DNA from: JBLHHI01 sp047614125
GTDB taxonomy: Bacteria > Bacteroidota > Bacteroidia > NS11-12g > UBA9320
Length of the DNA: 20,798 nucleotides
Assembly (NCBI GenBank): GCA_047614125.1
Contig: JBLHHI010000059.1
Span: 1 to 20,798 of the forward strand
Direction of reading: 5' to 3'
The translations under genes and the position numbers were made by a program. Of this stretch, positions 7,603 through 14,554 are shown piece after piece; position 1 is the stretch's first letter, and every line of letters starts with the position of its first letter. The notes under the pieces are model-generated. The model searched no databases. It saw only the letters and a program-made list of their open reading frames with translations, and was not told the origin of the DNA.

Positions 7603-7636
7603 AAAAAAAAAGCGCCCTTCTAAGGCTTGTTTTTTA
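7603..7636 (+). terminator. Terminator-like A-tract/hairpin/T-tract after efp
   Basis: A run of nine A, a short AAGC...GCTT pairing and a run of T follow efp by about 60 bp. The stem is short, so the call is tentative. Confidence 0.4.
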
Positions 7637-7659
7637 ATATTATTCATACGACCTTTGCG

Positions 7660-7684
7660 CCCCGCGGAATGGAGACCCGCGGGG
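7660..7684 (+). promoter_or_regulatory. GC-rich leader hairpin upstream of rpsP
   Basis: A perfect 8-bp inverted repeat, CCCCGCGG and CCGCGGGG with a 9-nt loop, sits 18 bp before the rpsP ATG. The upstream GACCTTTG at 7651-7658 resembles a weak -7 box, so the hairpin may lie at or near the mRNA 5' end. A role in rpsP-rimM control or mRNA stability is possible. Confidence 0.55.
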
Positions 7685-7702
7685 ATATAAAAAAATAAAA
7701 AC

Positions 7703-8476
7703 ATGTCAGTTAAATTAAGATTATTGAGAAAAGGGCGCAAAAAATCGCCTTTTTACTACATTGTGGCGGCGGATGCTCGTGCTCCAAGGGATGGTAGATT
7801 TATTGAAAGAATTGGTTCGTACAACCCTACAACCAATCCTGCAACCATCGACTTGGACATTGACAAAGGCGTTAATTGGTTACAAAATGGAGCTCAACCT
7901 TCAGAAACGGTTCGAGCCATTTTAAGTTACAAAGGTGTTTTGTACAAGAATCACTTGGTAAAAGGAGCCGCAAAAGGTGCCTTTCCAGCCGAGGAGATTG
8001 AAGCTAAATTCAATGCCTGGGTAAGTGAAAAAGGTGGAAGAATTCAAGAAAAACGAGACACTTTAGCCGAAACAAAATCGAAAGCAATGCAAGAGGCTTT
8101 AGCTCGTGAAACGAAAGTGAAAGAAGCACGAGAAAAAGCAATTTTAGCTAAAAACTCACCGCTTGCCGAAGAAGTAGCAGAGGCAGAAGCGAGAGTTGAA
8201 GCTGAAGTAGAGGTACAAGCAGAGGTTACGGCCGAAGTGGAAGCACCGGTTGCTGAGGTAGTTGAAGAAGCGGCACCTGCTGTAGAAGAAGCTGCACCAG
8301 TTGCTGAAGAAGCTGCACCAGTTGCTGAAGAAGCTGCACCTGTTGCTGAAGAAGCTGCACCTGCTGTAGAGCAGGCTGCGCCTGCTTTAGAAGAAGCTGC
8401 ACCTGTAGTTGAAGCGAGCGCTGAAGAAGCTGCTCCAGAAACACCTGCTGAAGACGCGCCAAAGGCCGACGCATAG
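7703..8476 (+). CDS. rpsP: 30S ribosomal protein S16 with long acidic Ala-rich tail
   Basis: The first 80 or so residues are a typical bS16: MSVKLRLLRKGRKKSPFYYIVAADARAPRDGRFIERIGSYNP in overlapping pieces, then VNWLQNGAQPSETVRAILS. The protein is 257 residues, against about 80-90 for the core protein. Residues 95-165 are a charged, probably helical linker. Residues 188-236 hold seven seven-residue repeats of the type EEAAPVA, encoded by 21-bp DNA repeats at 8264-8410. Bacteroidota S16 proteins often carry extensions; this one is long and low in complexity. It sits in the small subunit and helps its assembly. rimM follows after 15 bp, the common rpsP-rimM pairing. Confidence 0.95.
   Translation: MSVKLRLLRKGRKKSPFYYIVAADARAPRDGRFIERIGSYNPTTNPATIDLDIDKGVNWLQNGAQPSETVRAILSYKGVLYKNHLVKGAAKGAFPAEEIEAKFNAWVSEKGGRIQEKRDTLAETKSKAMQEALARETKVKEAREKAILAKNSPLAEEVAEAEARVEAEVEVQAEVTAEVEAPVAEVVEEAAPAVEEAAPVAEEAAPVAEEAAPVAEEAAPAVEQAAPALEEAAPVVEASAEEAAPETPAEDAPKADA
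8264..8410 (+). repeat. 21-bp in-frame tandem repeat in rpsP
   Basis: Seven consecutive 21-bp units encode EEAAPAV, EEAAPVA (three times), EEAAPAV, EQAAPAL and EEAAPVV. Units at 8285-8347 are nearly identical at DNA level, which suggests recent copy-number change. Confidence 0.8.
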
Positions 8477-8491
8477 TACGATCTTCTCCGA

Positions 8492-8995
8492 ATGATATTG
8501 TCAACCGGACCCATCGCCAAAATTGGTGATATCGTTAAAACCCATGGTTTTGACGGCAGGTTAAAGTTAATCATATCCACTTCGAGCGAATACAATCTTA
8601 AGGAACCGATTTTTATCTTTTTTGATAACAAACCGGTTCCTTTTTTTATTTCCAATTTTTCAAATTCTGATCCGGCCATAATTTCCATTGATGACATTAC
8701 GGAGGTTGAACACGCTAAAGTGTTTGTTGGAAAAGAAGTCTTTCAATGCATTGATGAACAAGCCGATGAAGAAGAATTCAATCTCATTGGATTCATGGTA
8801 AATGACGAAGATGATGCGCTCATCGGAATCATTATGGATGTTCATGAACAAGCCCACCACCCCTTACTTATTGTGCAAACCACTGACCATAAAGAGGTTA
8901 TGATTCCGCTGGTGGAAGAATTCATCATTTCCTTAGACCACAACAGCAAAACAATCCACATGGATCTTCCGGAAGGTTTGTTGGAATTGGAATAG
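8492..8995 (+). CDS. rimM: 16S rRNA processing protein RimM
   Basis: This 167-residue protein has the RimM pattern: an N-terminal beta-barrel domain opening with AKIGDIVKTHGFDGRLKL (about 9-26) and a C-terminal PRC-barrel domain from about residue 95 (FNLIGFMVNDEDDALIGIIMDV, ending MDLPEGLLEL). RimM binds S19 and helps maturation of the 30S head. It is probably cotranscribed with rpsP. trmD and rplS, often next in other bacteria, are absent here. A terminator-like hairpin lies within the coding sequence (8600-8647). Confidence 0.95.
   Translation: MILSTGPIAKIGDIVKTHGFDGRLKLIISTSSEYNLKEPIFIFFDNKPVPFFISNFSNSDPAIISIDDITEVEHAKVFVGKEVFQCIDEQADEEEFNLIGFMVNDEDDALIGIIMDVHEQAHHPLLIVQTTDHKEVMIPLVEEFIISLDHNSKTIHMDLPEGLLELE
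8600..8647 (+). terminator. Terminator-like hairpin inside rimM
   Basis: AAGGAACCG (8600-8608) pairs perfectly with CGGTTCCTT (8634-8642), and the T-run continues to 8647. The loop is 25 nt. The shape is that of an intrinsic terminator about 110 bp into the gene. It may be fortuitous or may attenuate rimM. Confidence 0.4.
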
Positions 8996-8997
8996 AG

Positions 8998-9034
8998 CTC
9001 GACCAACTTCGGCTTTCAGCCTTCAGTTGACGAG
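8998..9034 (+). terminator. Stem-loop after rimM
   Basis: The stem pairs CTCG, CAACT and GGC with GCC, AGTTG and CGAG, with small internal bulges, starting 3 bp after the rimM stop. No T-run follows, so it may be a 3'-end stabilising hairpin rather than a classic terminator. Confidence 0.45.
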
Positions 9035-9143
9035 AATTGAGAATTGATGATGGAGAATGGAAAATGGACATGAACCAAAGACGTCATCTAGAGGTCGGAA
9101 AGTACGATGTCTAAAGTAGAAACAGATGGTGAAAGCCTTAGAC

Positions 9144-9188
9144 CGAAGGATCTCATTGACGTTCTGATGTTGTTCATGAGATCCTTCG
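9144..9188. repeat. 13-bp perfect inverted repeat, intergenic
   Basis: CGAAGGATCTCAT (9144-9156) and ATGAGATCCTTCG (9176-9188) flank a 19-nt loop. Short direct repeats TTAGACC lie outside at 9138-9144 and 9212-9218. It sits in the 353-bp gap between rimM and the acyltransferase, which otherwise holds only low-complexity sequence (GAGAATTGAGAATTG type) and no gene. Confidence 0.65.
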
Positions 9189-9300
9189 CCGCGCCCGCCG
9201 CAGGAGAGGTTTTAGACCCTGATCTTTTCACCACCCATTAAACAACTTGACTGCATAAAACCCCTGGAAGACGATCGTGGGTGATGACAGGCACTCTTCT

Positions 9301-9336
9301 TTCAACTTCAGCTTCAACTTAAACTTCAACTTAATT
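9301..9336 (+). repeat. 12-bp tandem repeat upstream of the acyltransferase
   Basis: Three units start with TTCAACTT (9301, 9313, 9325). TACCTTCG at 9336-9343 directly after them resembles a -7 box. The unit ends just before the chosen start codon at 9349. Confidence 0.5.
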
Positions 9337-9348
9337 ACCTTCGCCCCT

Positions 9349-10206
9349 ATGTCCGCCGTTCTCTACTACGCCCTTATTCTACCACTGTCTTTTCTGCCAA
9401 TGTGGGTTTTGCACAGAATTTCGGACTTTCTCTGTTTTTTATTATACCGCATAGTTGGATATCGAAAAAAGGTGGTGGAAACGAACATAAACAACTCATT
9501 TCCAGATAAATCGAAAGAAGAGCGTATCACCATCATGCGCAATTTTTACCGGCATTTCTGTGATTTGGTGGTGGAAAGCGTCAAGCTTTTTTCCATTTCC
9601 GAGTCACAAATACGTAGGCGATTTACCTTTACCAATGCCGAACTGCTTGAACGCTACTATGCTCAAAACAAAGACATTGTACTAGTTGGCGGCCATTTTA
9701 ACAATTGGGAGATTCTGGCCGTTGGCATCGACCAACAAATGAAACACAAAGCCGTTGGCATCTATATGCCGTTAAGCAGCCCTTTCTTTGATCAAAAATT
9801 GCGCGAAACACGAAGCAAGTTTGGCTTGCACATGATACCTACCAAAGTAGTGGCCGATTTTTTTGCACAAACCCATGACCAAGCCCAAGTTGTGATCTTC
9901 GGTGCCGACCAGTCTCCTACCAATACCAAGAAAGTGTTGTGGACGACCTTCCTGCACCAAGAAACCGCAGTGGCCTTGGGTGCTGAGCGATATGCCAAGC
10001 TATATGATCTCCCGGTATTTTTTGGAACGATCCACAAGATAAAAAGAGGCTATTACAGCTTTGACATACAATTAGTTACGGATCAACCTAAAAGTACTAA
10101 CGATGGGTTTATTACCGAGGCGCACGTTGCTTTATTGGAAAAAGACATTATTAACGAACCTCAATACTGGTTGTGGACACATCGAAGATGGAAGCGGAAA
10201 CGGTAA
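9349..10206 (+). CDS. Lipid A biosynthesis (LpxL/HtrB-type) acyltransferase
   Basis: This 285-residue inner-membrane protein has a hydrophobic N-terminus (MSAVLYYALILPLSFLPMWV) followed by TNINNSFPDKSKEER, the catalytic HX4E motif in GGHFNNWE (His116, Glu121), FGADQSPTN (a substrate-site motif) and a C-terminal WLWTHRRWKRKR, the usual ending of this family. It is expected to transfer a secondary acyl chain to lipid A or a related lipid. ATG at 9349 is preferred over an in-frame GTG at 9277, because the extra 24 residues are encoded by tandem repeat DNA and would precede the membrane anchor. Chain specificity cannot be told. Confidence 0.9.
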   Translation: MSAVLYYALILPLSFLPMWVLHRISDFLCFLLYRIVGYRKKVVETNINNSFPDKSKEERITIMRNFYRHFCDLVVESVKLFSISESQIRRRFTFTNAELLERYYAQNKDIVLVGGHFNNWEILAVGIDQQMKHKAVGIYMPLSSPFFDQKLRETRSKFGLHMIPTKVVADFFAQTHDQAQVVIFGADQSPTNTKKVLWTTFLHQETAVALGAERYAKLYDLPVFFGTIHKIKRGYYSFDIQLVTDQPKSTNDGFITEAHVALLEKDIINEPQYWLWTHRRWKRKR

Positions 10207-10212
10207 ATCGTG

Positions 10213-10242
10213 GGTAGAGGCGCGATGCATCGCGCCTCTACC
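10213..10242. repeat. Perfect 30-bp palindrome (REP-like)
   Basis: Both arms read GGTAGAGGCGCGATG from 10213-10227 and from the complement of 10228-10242. The core GGCGCGATGCATCGCGCC is identical to the palindrome at 10954-10971 on the other side of the RAYT gene. Confidence 0.9.
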
Positions 10243-10300
10243 TACCCATCGCGCCTCTACCTACCCATCGCGCCTCTACCTACCCATCGCGCCTCTACCC
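10228..10300 (+). repeat. 19-bp tandem array next to the RAYT gene
   Basis: Units of CATCGCGCCTCTACCTACC start at 10228, 10247 and 10266, and a shortened unit starts at 10285. Each unit carries one arm of the palindrome. The last unit contains the stop codon of the neighbouring transposase gene (10295-10297). Confidence 0.9.
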
Positions 10301-10813
10301 AACCCAATTCTTTCGATTATTCAAAATGTATTTGGTTACTGCTTGATAATGCACTTCACTTTTGATAATGCTTTCATGGTAGCCAATAGTCCAATTAAAC
10401 TTTGAATGACCCATGATCCGAGCCTTTGTGGTAATTGCTGATTTAAAGCCGCGTATGAGGGAGGCTAAATTATTTGATTGAGGGCCAAAGTTATTCTTGT
10501 ATTCAGGCCTGTTTTCATAAGCAGCAATCTTGACGTTACCGAAGGTGATTAGGCCATGAAAGTGATCGGGCATCACAACATATGCACCTAAATGTAAATT
10601 CATTTGTGGTCGAAGATTTACTGACCTAAGCCACTCACTTTCAACAATTTCACCTAATTTGGAAGGAAGTAATTTCCCATCTACCACTTCGCCAAAATAC
10701 TGTTTTCGATAACGAATACTAATGGTTATGAAGTAACTGCCTAAATTGGCGTAATCCCAATTTTTAAGTCGAATGCTTTGACGCAACGTTTTGCGTGAAG
10801 ATTTAAATTTCAT
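10295..10813 (-). CDS. REP-associated tyrosine transposase (RAYT, IS200-like Y1)
   Basis: The protein has 172 residues when started at ATG 10813. The HUH motif is in VVMPDHFHGLI (His84, His86). The candidate nucleophile is Tyr145 in WTIGYHESIIKSE, about 60 residues further on, followed by YILNNRKNW; this order is typical of Y1 transposases of the RAYT branch. Such enzymes cut and join single-stranded REP hairpins and are usually single-copy, resident genes. Palindromes with the core GCGATGCATCGC lie on both sides (10213-10242, 10906-10917, 10954-10971), supporting a RAYT-REP unit. An in-frame start further upstream exists, but MKFKSSRKTLRQ is the usual N-terminus. All key residues are present, so it may be active. 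Confidence 0.88.
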   Translation of the reverse strand: MKFKSSRKTLRQSIRLKNWDYANLGSYFITISIRYRKQYFGEVVDGKLLPSKLGEIVESEWLRSVNLRPQMNLHLGAYVVMPDHFHGLITFGNVKIAAYENRPEYKNNFGPQSNNLASLIRGFKSAITTKARIMGHSKFNWTIGYHESIIKSEVHYQAVTKYILNNRKNWVG

Positions 10814-10905
10814 GATTATTGCTTTGTTTGGTAAAGCAAAAATCAAAAATAATTTGGAAAAATGCAAATGATTGATGCGCGATGCGTTTGCGGCGCGTTT
10901 GCGAT

Positions 10906-10917
10906 GCGATGCATCGC
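10906..10917. repeat. Imperfect REP-like palindrome
   Basis: The core GCGATGCATCGC is present and CGCC follows on the right side only. It lies in a degenerate stretch rich in GATGCG and GCGTTTGCG between the RAYT gene and the next REP-like palindrome. Confidence 0.65.
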
Positions 10918-10953
10918 GCCATCTACATAGAAGGTTAAATCAAAATTGCCAAT

Positions 10954-10971
10954 GGCGCGATGCATCGCGCC
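10954..10971. repeat. REP-like palindrome
   Basis: A perfect 18-bp palindrome, GGCGCGATGCATCGCGCC, five bases before the stop of the TonB-dependent receptor gene. It could double as a 3'-end hairpin for that gene. Confidence 0.85.
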
Positions 10972-10975
10972 GCTT

Positions 10976-13294
10976 CTAGAACTTATAACTCGCGCTCAAA
11001 CTTGGCAAGAACGGCAACTGATTTACCCGTTTGTACGCCACCCGATCAAAATAAAAGATGTTTTCGCGATTGTAAACATTGGTGGCACTGAAAATGATTT
11101 CCATTAATTTTTTTGGCTTTTTATTCACCTCTTCAAAAACAATGGTACGCTTTACACTGGCATCCAGTCGATGGTAGTATGGCAATCGACCACGGTTAAG
11201 ATCATCGTACACCACAGTGAAATCTCCATTTGATGTTCGATAGTCTTCTGAAATGCCGTTGTTGAATGATTGATTTTCGTAAAAGCCTTGCGTTAAGGTA
11301 AATGGAAATCCACTTCCAAAATTCCAACGAAGATTCGCTTCAAATCGCTTTTCCTTTCCAAATTCGTACGAGCTCACCACATTTACGTTATGTCTTCGAT
11401 CAAAGTGTGGCTGATAGGTTCGTACCCCATTAAACCGGGAAACATTGTTGTAAGAATACACCACCCACAAATACAAACGTTCGCTCTGATGTTTATAGGT
11501 TACATCATATCCCCACGACAAACCTGTTTCAACAATAAAGTCCTTTCGCAACGATTCTGGCTTATCCGCATATGTCAAATTGTCGTCGTAGATCTTATCT
11601 CGGTTAATGTTACTGATTTGGGTAAAGTCTTTTGCGTACGTTTCAATGTTAATGTCTGAAGTACTGTTTATATCAAACTCAAAGCCTCCCACAATGTGTC
11701 GGGAGGTTTGCATCCGGTGCGTAACTTCTTGTTCACCTACGTACTTGGGCAAGTCGTCTGGCCCCGACAAAAAGCCGTAAAAAAGGTTAACAACATCTCG
11801 ATCTGATGTAGCACTGAGTAAGTTTTGAGAATAAAGTCCACCCGCTGCTTTAAAACGCAATCGATTGCTAATAAGATATTTAAATCGTATTCTTGGCTCA
11901 ACACTGGTATTCCCTAATGATGCATATCGTTGAATTCGAAGACCTGGTTCAAAAATAAATCGCTTTTCTTTTACTAAGTTGTAATTGATATAACCGGCTA
12001 TTTCGGTGGTGTTCTCATCCTGATCAATCTGCCGGTTCAGTGAATTAAATATTTGAAACTGGGTTTTAAAACCGTTGAGTTCTATACCGTATTTAAGTTG
12101 CGATGATTTCAGATAGTAACTAAAGTTTAAACCCAAATTAAAGCCATCAATTCCACTGGATCGAGGTTTTTGAGCAACCTCGGTTTGTTGGATTTCGTAT
12201 TTTGAATAGGCGAAAAATCCATCGATTAAACTTTTCGTTCCCTGCGGAACCAGCAAAAACTTTCCTCCAAACCCACTTGAATTCCAACCATACTGGGTAG
12301 TTTCTGCAAAATCAACTTTATCGCGGTAATCGAAGTAAAACATTTTAAGGTAGCTACCAGAGGCAGAGTTGAGCGACATTTTTGTATACAAATCGCTGAA
12401 AGAATACGGCAAATTATCGGCGCCAATGTTGTTGTAAAAAATTGGGCTCGACTTGTCTAAATAACTGTTCTTATAGCTAACAATAAAGGAAGAATTGCTT
12501 GGTCCTGCTTCAGACTTCTTAAACGGACCTTCAATTAACACCTTAGAAGTGAAGGGGTTAACATTCAATTTCCCGGAAAGTTCGGATCTATTTCCATCGC
12601 GTGTGGCAACGTCAACAATGGCTGAAATTCTTCCACCATAGGTTGCGCCAAAACCCGCCGAGTACACATCCACCGACTTTATAATATCCGAATCAAAAAC
12701 AGAAAACAAACCAATGGAGTGAAACGGATTGTAAATGGTCATACCATCCAACAATACCTTATTCATTATTGGCGAGCCTCCTCTAATATACAACTGTCCA
12801 CCCTGATCTCCACTAAAAACAACCCCAGGTAATACTTGGAGGTATTGAACGAGATCGGGTTCCCCACCAACGGTTGGAATTTTGGTGAGCTGCTTAGGTG
12901 TAATGCTTATTTGAGAAATGGAAGTGGTACTCGTTTTCTTTACTCGATCTGCATTAACACGCGCTACATTGAGTTGATTGCTTATGGGTGTTACGTAAAT
13001 ATTTTGTGTAACAATTTGATTATCAGCTACAACTACATCGTAATACGTGGTATCAGAACCAAGATTAATGGAATATACCTTGTACGCTCCTGCTTCTAAT
13101 TTAGAAAGGGAATAAAATCCGCGTTCATCAGTAAGTGCGCCATATTCAGTGCCAAATAGTAAAACGTTGGTATAATCAACCGCGCTGCCGGTTTCACTGT
13201 TGTAAACAAATCCGCGAATTTCTGAATTCTGAGCATGCAAATTCGATGCAAATACAAAGAGTAAACTAAGGGCACAAAGTGTAAATTTCTGCAT
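10976..13294 (-). CDS. TonB-dependent receptor with carboxypeptidase-regulatory-like domain
   Basis: The protein has 772 residues from ATG 13294. The start is chosen because MQKFTLCALSLLFVFASNLHAQ is a clean signal peptide; an upstream in-frame ATG at 13375 would add 27 residues before it. Domains in order: a carboxypeptidase-D regulatory-like beta-sandwich (about 25-105, IRGFVYNSETGSAVDYTNV), a plug (about 125-225, QYLQVLPGVVFSGDQGGQ, IRGG, LLDGMTIYNPFH) and a beta-barrel to the C-terminus (LPFLPSLSASYKF). No SusD-like partner is present, so a glycan SusCD system is unlikely; metal, siderophore or peptide uptake is possible. It diverges from a cytochrome c peroxidase-like gene, with 165 bp between the two chosen starts. 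The substrate is not known. Confidence 0.9.
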   Translation of the reverse strand: MQKFTLCALSLLFVFASNLHAQNSEIRGFVYNSETGSAVDYTNVLLFGTEYGALTDERGFYSLSKLEAGAYKVYSINLGSDTTYYDVVVADNQIVTQNIYVTPISNQLNVARVNADRVKKTSTTSISQISITPKQLTKIPTVGGEPDLVQYLQVLPGVVFSGDQGGQLYIRGGSPIMNKVLLDGMTIYNPFHSIGLFSVFDSDIIKSVDVYSAGFGATYGGRISAIVDVATRDGNRSELSGKLNVNPFTSKVLIEGPFKKSEAGPSNSSFIVSYKNSYLDKSSPIFYNNIGADNLPYSFSDLYTKMSLNSASGSYLKMFYFDYRDKVDFAETTQYGWNSSGFGGKFLLVPQGTKSLIDGFFAYSKYEIQQTEVAQKPRSSGIDGFNLGLNFSYYLKSSQLKYGIELNGFKTQFQIFNSLNRQIDQDENTTEIAGYINYNLVKEKRFIFEPGLRIQRYASLGNTSVEPRIRFKYLISNRLRFKAAGGLYSQNLLSATSDRDVVNLFYGFLSGPDDLPKYVGEQEVTHRMQTSRHIVGGFEFDINSTSDINIETYAKDFTQISNINRDKIYDDNLTYADKPESLRKDFIVETGLSWGYDVTYKHQSERLYLWVVYSYNNVSRFNGVRTYQPHFDRRHNVNVVSSYEFGKEKRFEANLRWNFGSGFPFTLTQGFYENQSFNNGISEDYRTSNGDFTVVYDDLNRGRLPYYHRLDASVKRTIVFEEVNKKPKKLMEIIFSATNVYNRENIFYFDRVAYKRVNQLPFLPSLSASYKF

Positions 13295-13459
13295 GTTATT
13301 AGGTGGGCGCAATGATATAATTTTTGAGCCGTATATATTCTCTTTAAGCAACGAAATTAGTTTTATTGCCGTCATTTGTTTGAAACATCTTACAACGGAT
13401 GTAAATCATTTGACCAACGGCAATTCACATCGATGAATATATATCTTTGTTGTTTAGAC

Positions 13460-14554
13460 ATGAATTCGAGAAACCTTAAATACTCAGTTAGAATTAGTCT
13501 GCCAATTTTAACGATTGCGCTGTTTTTCGCTGCCTGTCAAAAAGACCCATTACTTACTGATGGCCAATCCGTTCATTCTTGTGGAACTCCATACAATCTA
13601 GCTCTTCCCAACTATTTCCCTCCCATGCCTGTGCCAGCCAGTAATCCTTTTACGGTTGAAGGCATTGAATTGGGTAGACAGTTGTTTTACGAGCCGATGC
13701 TTTCGGGCAACAACACCCAAGCTTGTGCCGATTGTCACAAGCAAGAATTTGCTTTTTCGGATAACACCGCCTTTAGTAAGGGTATTGATGGATTTGAAGG
13801 GTTTCGAAATTCGATGCCAATCGCCAACTTAGGATATTCCACCAAGTTTTTTTGGGATGGAAAGGCCAATTCGCTCGAAGAAGTAATGCTCTTTCCAATT
13901 CAATCGGAGGTTGAAATGCATGAAAATATTTATGAAGCCGTGCATGAGTTGCAAGCTTCGGCCAAATACCGAGGTTTGTTTTATCAAGCCTTTTGTGATT
14001 CGACCGTTTCCATTGAACGGATGAGCTTGGCCATGGCTCAGTTCATGCGCACCCTGCTATCCCATAATAATATGATCTCGCCAAATGTGGGTCAACAACA
14101 TCGAAACCAGGTTCAAGAGCGTGGTTTTCAGGTATTTGTGGATGAAAAGAAAGGAGATTGCTTCCATTGCCATGCCGTTAATATGTTCTCCACCAACTTC
14201 GAATTTTTCAACAATGGCTTGTTTAATGGTGGCACATCCGACAAAGGTTTATTCGGACAAACTGGGAATCAAAACGATGTAGGGAAATTTAAGACTTCTT
14301 CTTTGCTCAACTTACGTTATACCGCTCCGTATATGCACGACGGTAGGTTTACCAACTTGAGAGAGGTAATAAACTTTTACGATACGGGCTTTCACGTAAG
14401 CGCCACTTTGGATCCAAACTTATTGAAACATACTAAAGATGGAAAGCCCGTTCCAAGAGCGTGGACACAACAAGATAAAGATGATCTCTTGGTATTTCTT
14501 CTAACCTTAAGCGACACGAGCTTTCTCTCGAATCCTGCTTACGCAAAACCTTGA
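13460..14554 (+). CDS. Diheme cytochrome c peroxidase-like (MauG/CCP) lipoprotein
   Basis: The protein has 364 residues from ATG 13460, chosen because MNSRNLKYSVRISLPILTIALFFAACQKD gives, in pieces, a lipoprotein signal with Cys26 lipidated. Two c-type heme sites are visible: CADCH (89-93) and CFHCH (234-238). The family block APYMHDGRFTNLREVINFY lies near the C-terminus. It is expected in the periplasm, membrane-anchored, reducing H2O2 with electrons from a small cytochrome, or oxidising another substrate as MauG does. TATCTTTG at 13442-13449 fits a -7 box but would leave almost no leader for this start. The 3' end overlaps the convergent ABC exporter gene by 16 bp. Confidence 0.9.
   Translation: MNSRNLKYSVRISLPILTIALFFAACQKDPLLTDGQSVHSCGTPYNLALPNYFPPMPVPASNPFTVEGIELGRQLFYEPMLSGNNTQACADCHKQEFAFSDNTAFSKGIDGFEGFRNSMPIANLGYSTKFFWDGKANSLEEVMLFPIQSEVEMHENIYEAVHELQASAKYRGLFYQAFCDSTVSIERMSLAMAQFMRTLLSHNNMISPNVGQQHRNQVQERGFQVFVDEKKGDCFHCHAVNMFSTNFEFFNNGLFNGGTSDKGLFGQTGNQNDVGKFKTSSLLNLRYTAPYMHDGRFTNLREVINFYDTGFHVSATLDPNLLKHTKDGKPVPRAWTQQDKDDLLVFLLTLSDTSFLSNPAYAKP

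Noticed and set aside
8044..8697. Long open frame on the minus strand opposite rpsP and rimM
   Set aside because: It is rich in Ala/Ser/Thr repeats because it mirrors the EEAAPVA repeats of the rpsP tail; rpsP and rimM are clear on the plus strand.
9277..9348. Upstream GTG start for the acyltransferase
   Set aside because: The added 24 residues come from tandem repeat DNA and would precede the membrane anchor; ATG 9349 gives a normal family N-terminus.
10228..10300. CRISPR array
   Set aside because: Units are only 19 bp, tandem without unique spacers, and each is one arm of a REP-like palindrome; no cas genes are present.
10976..13294. SusC-like glycan receptor
   Set aside because: The protein is shorter than typical SusC and no SusD-like lipoprotein gene is adjacent.
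13442..13449. TATCTTTG as promoter of the cytochrome c peroxidase gene
   Set aside because: It fits the -7 box but would start RNA within a few bases of the chosen ATG, and the nearest upstream TTTG (13409) is at the wrong spacing.
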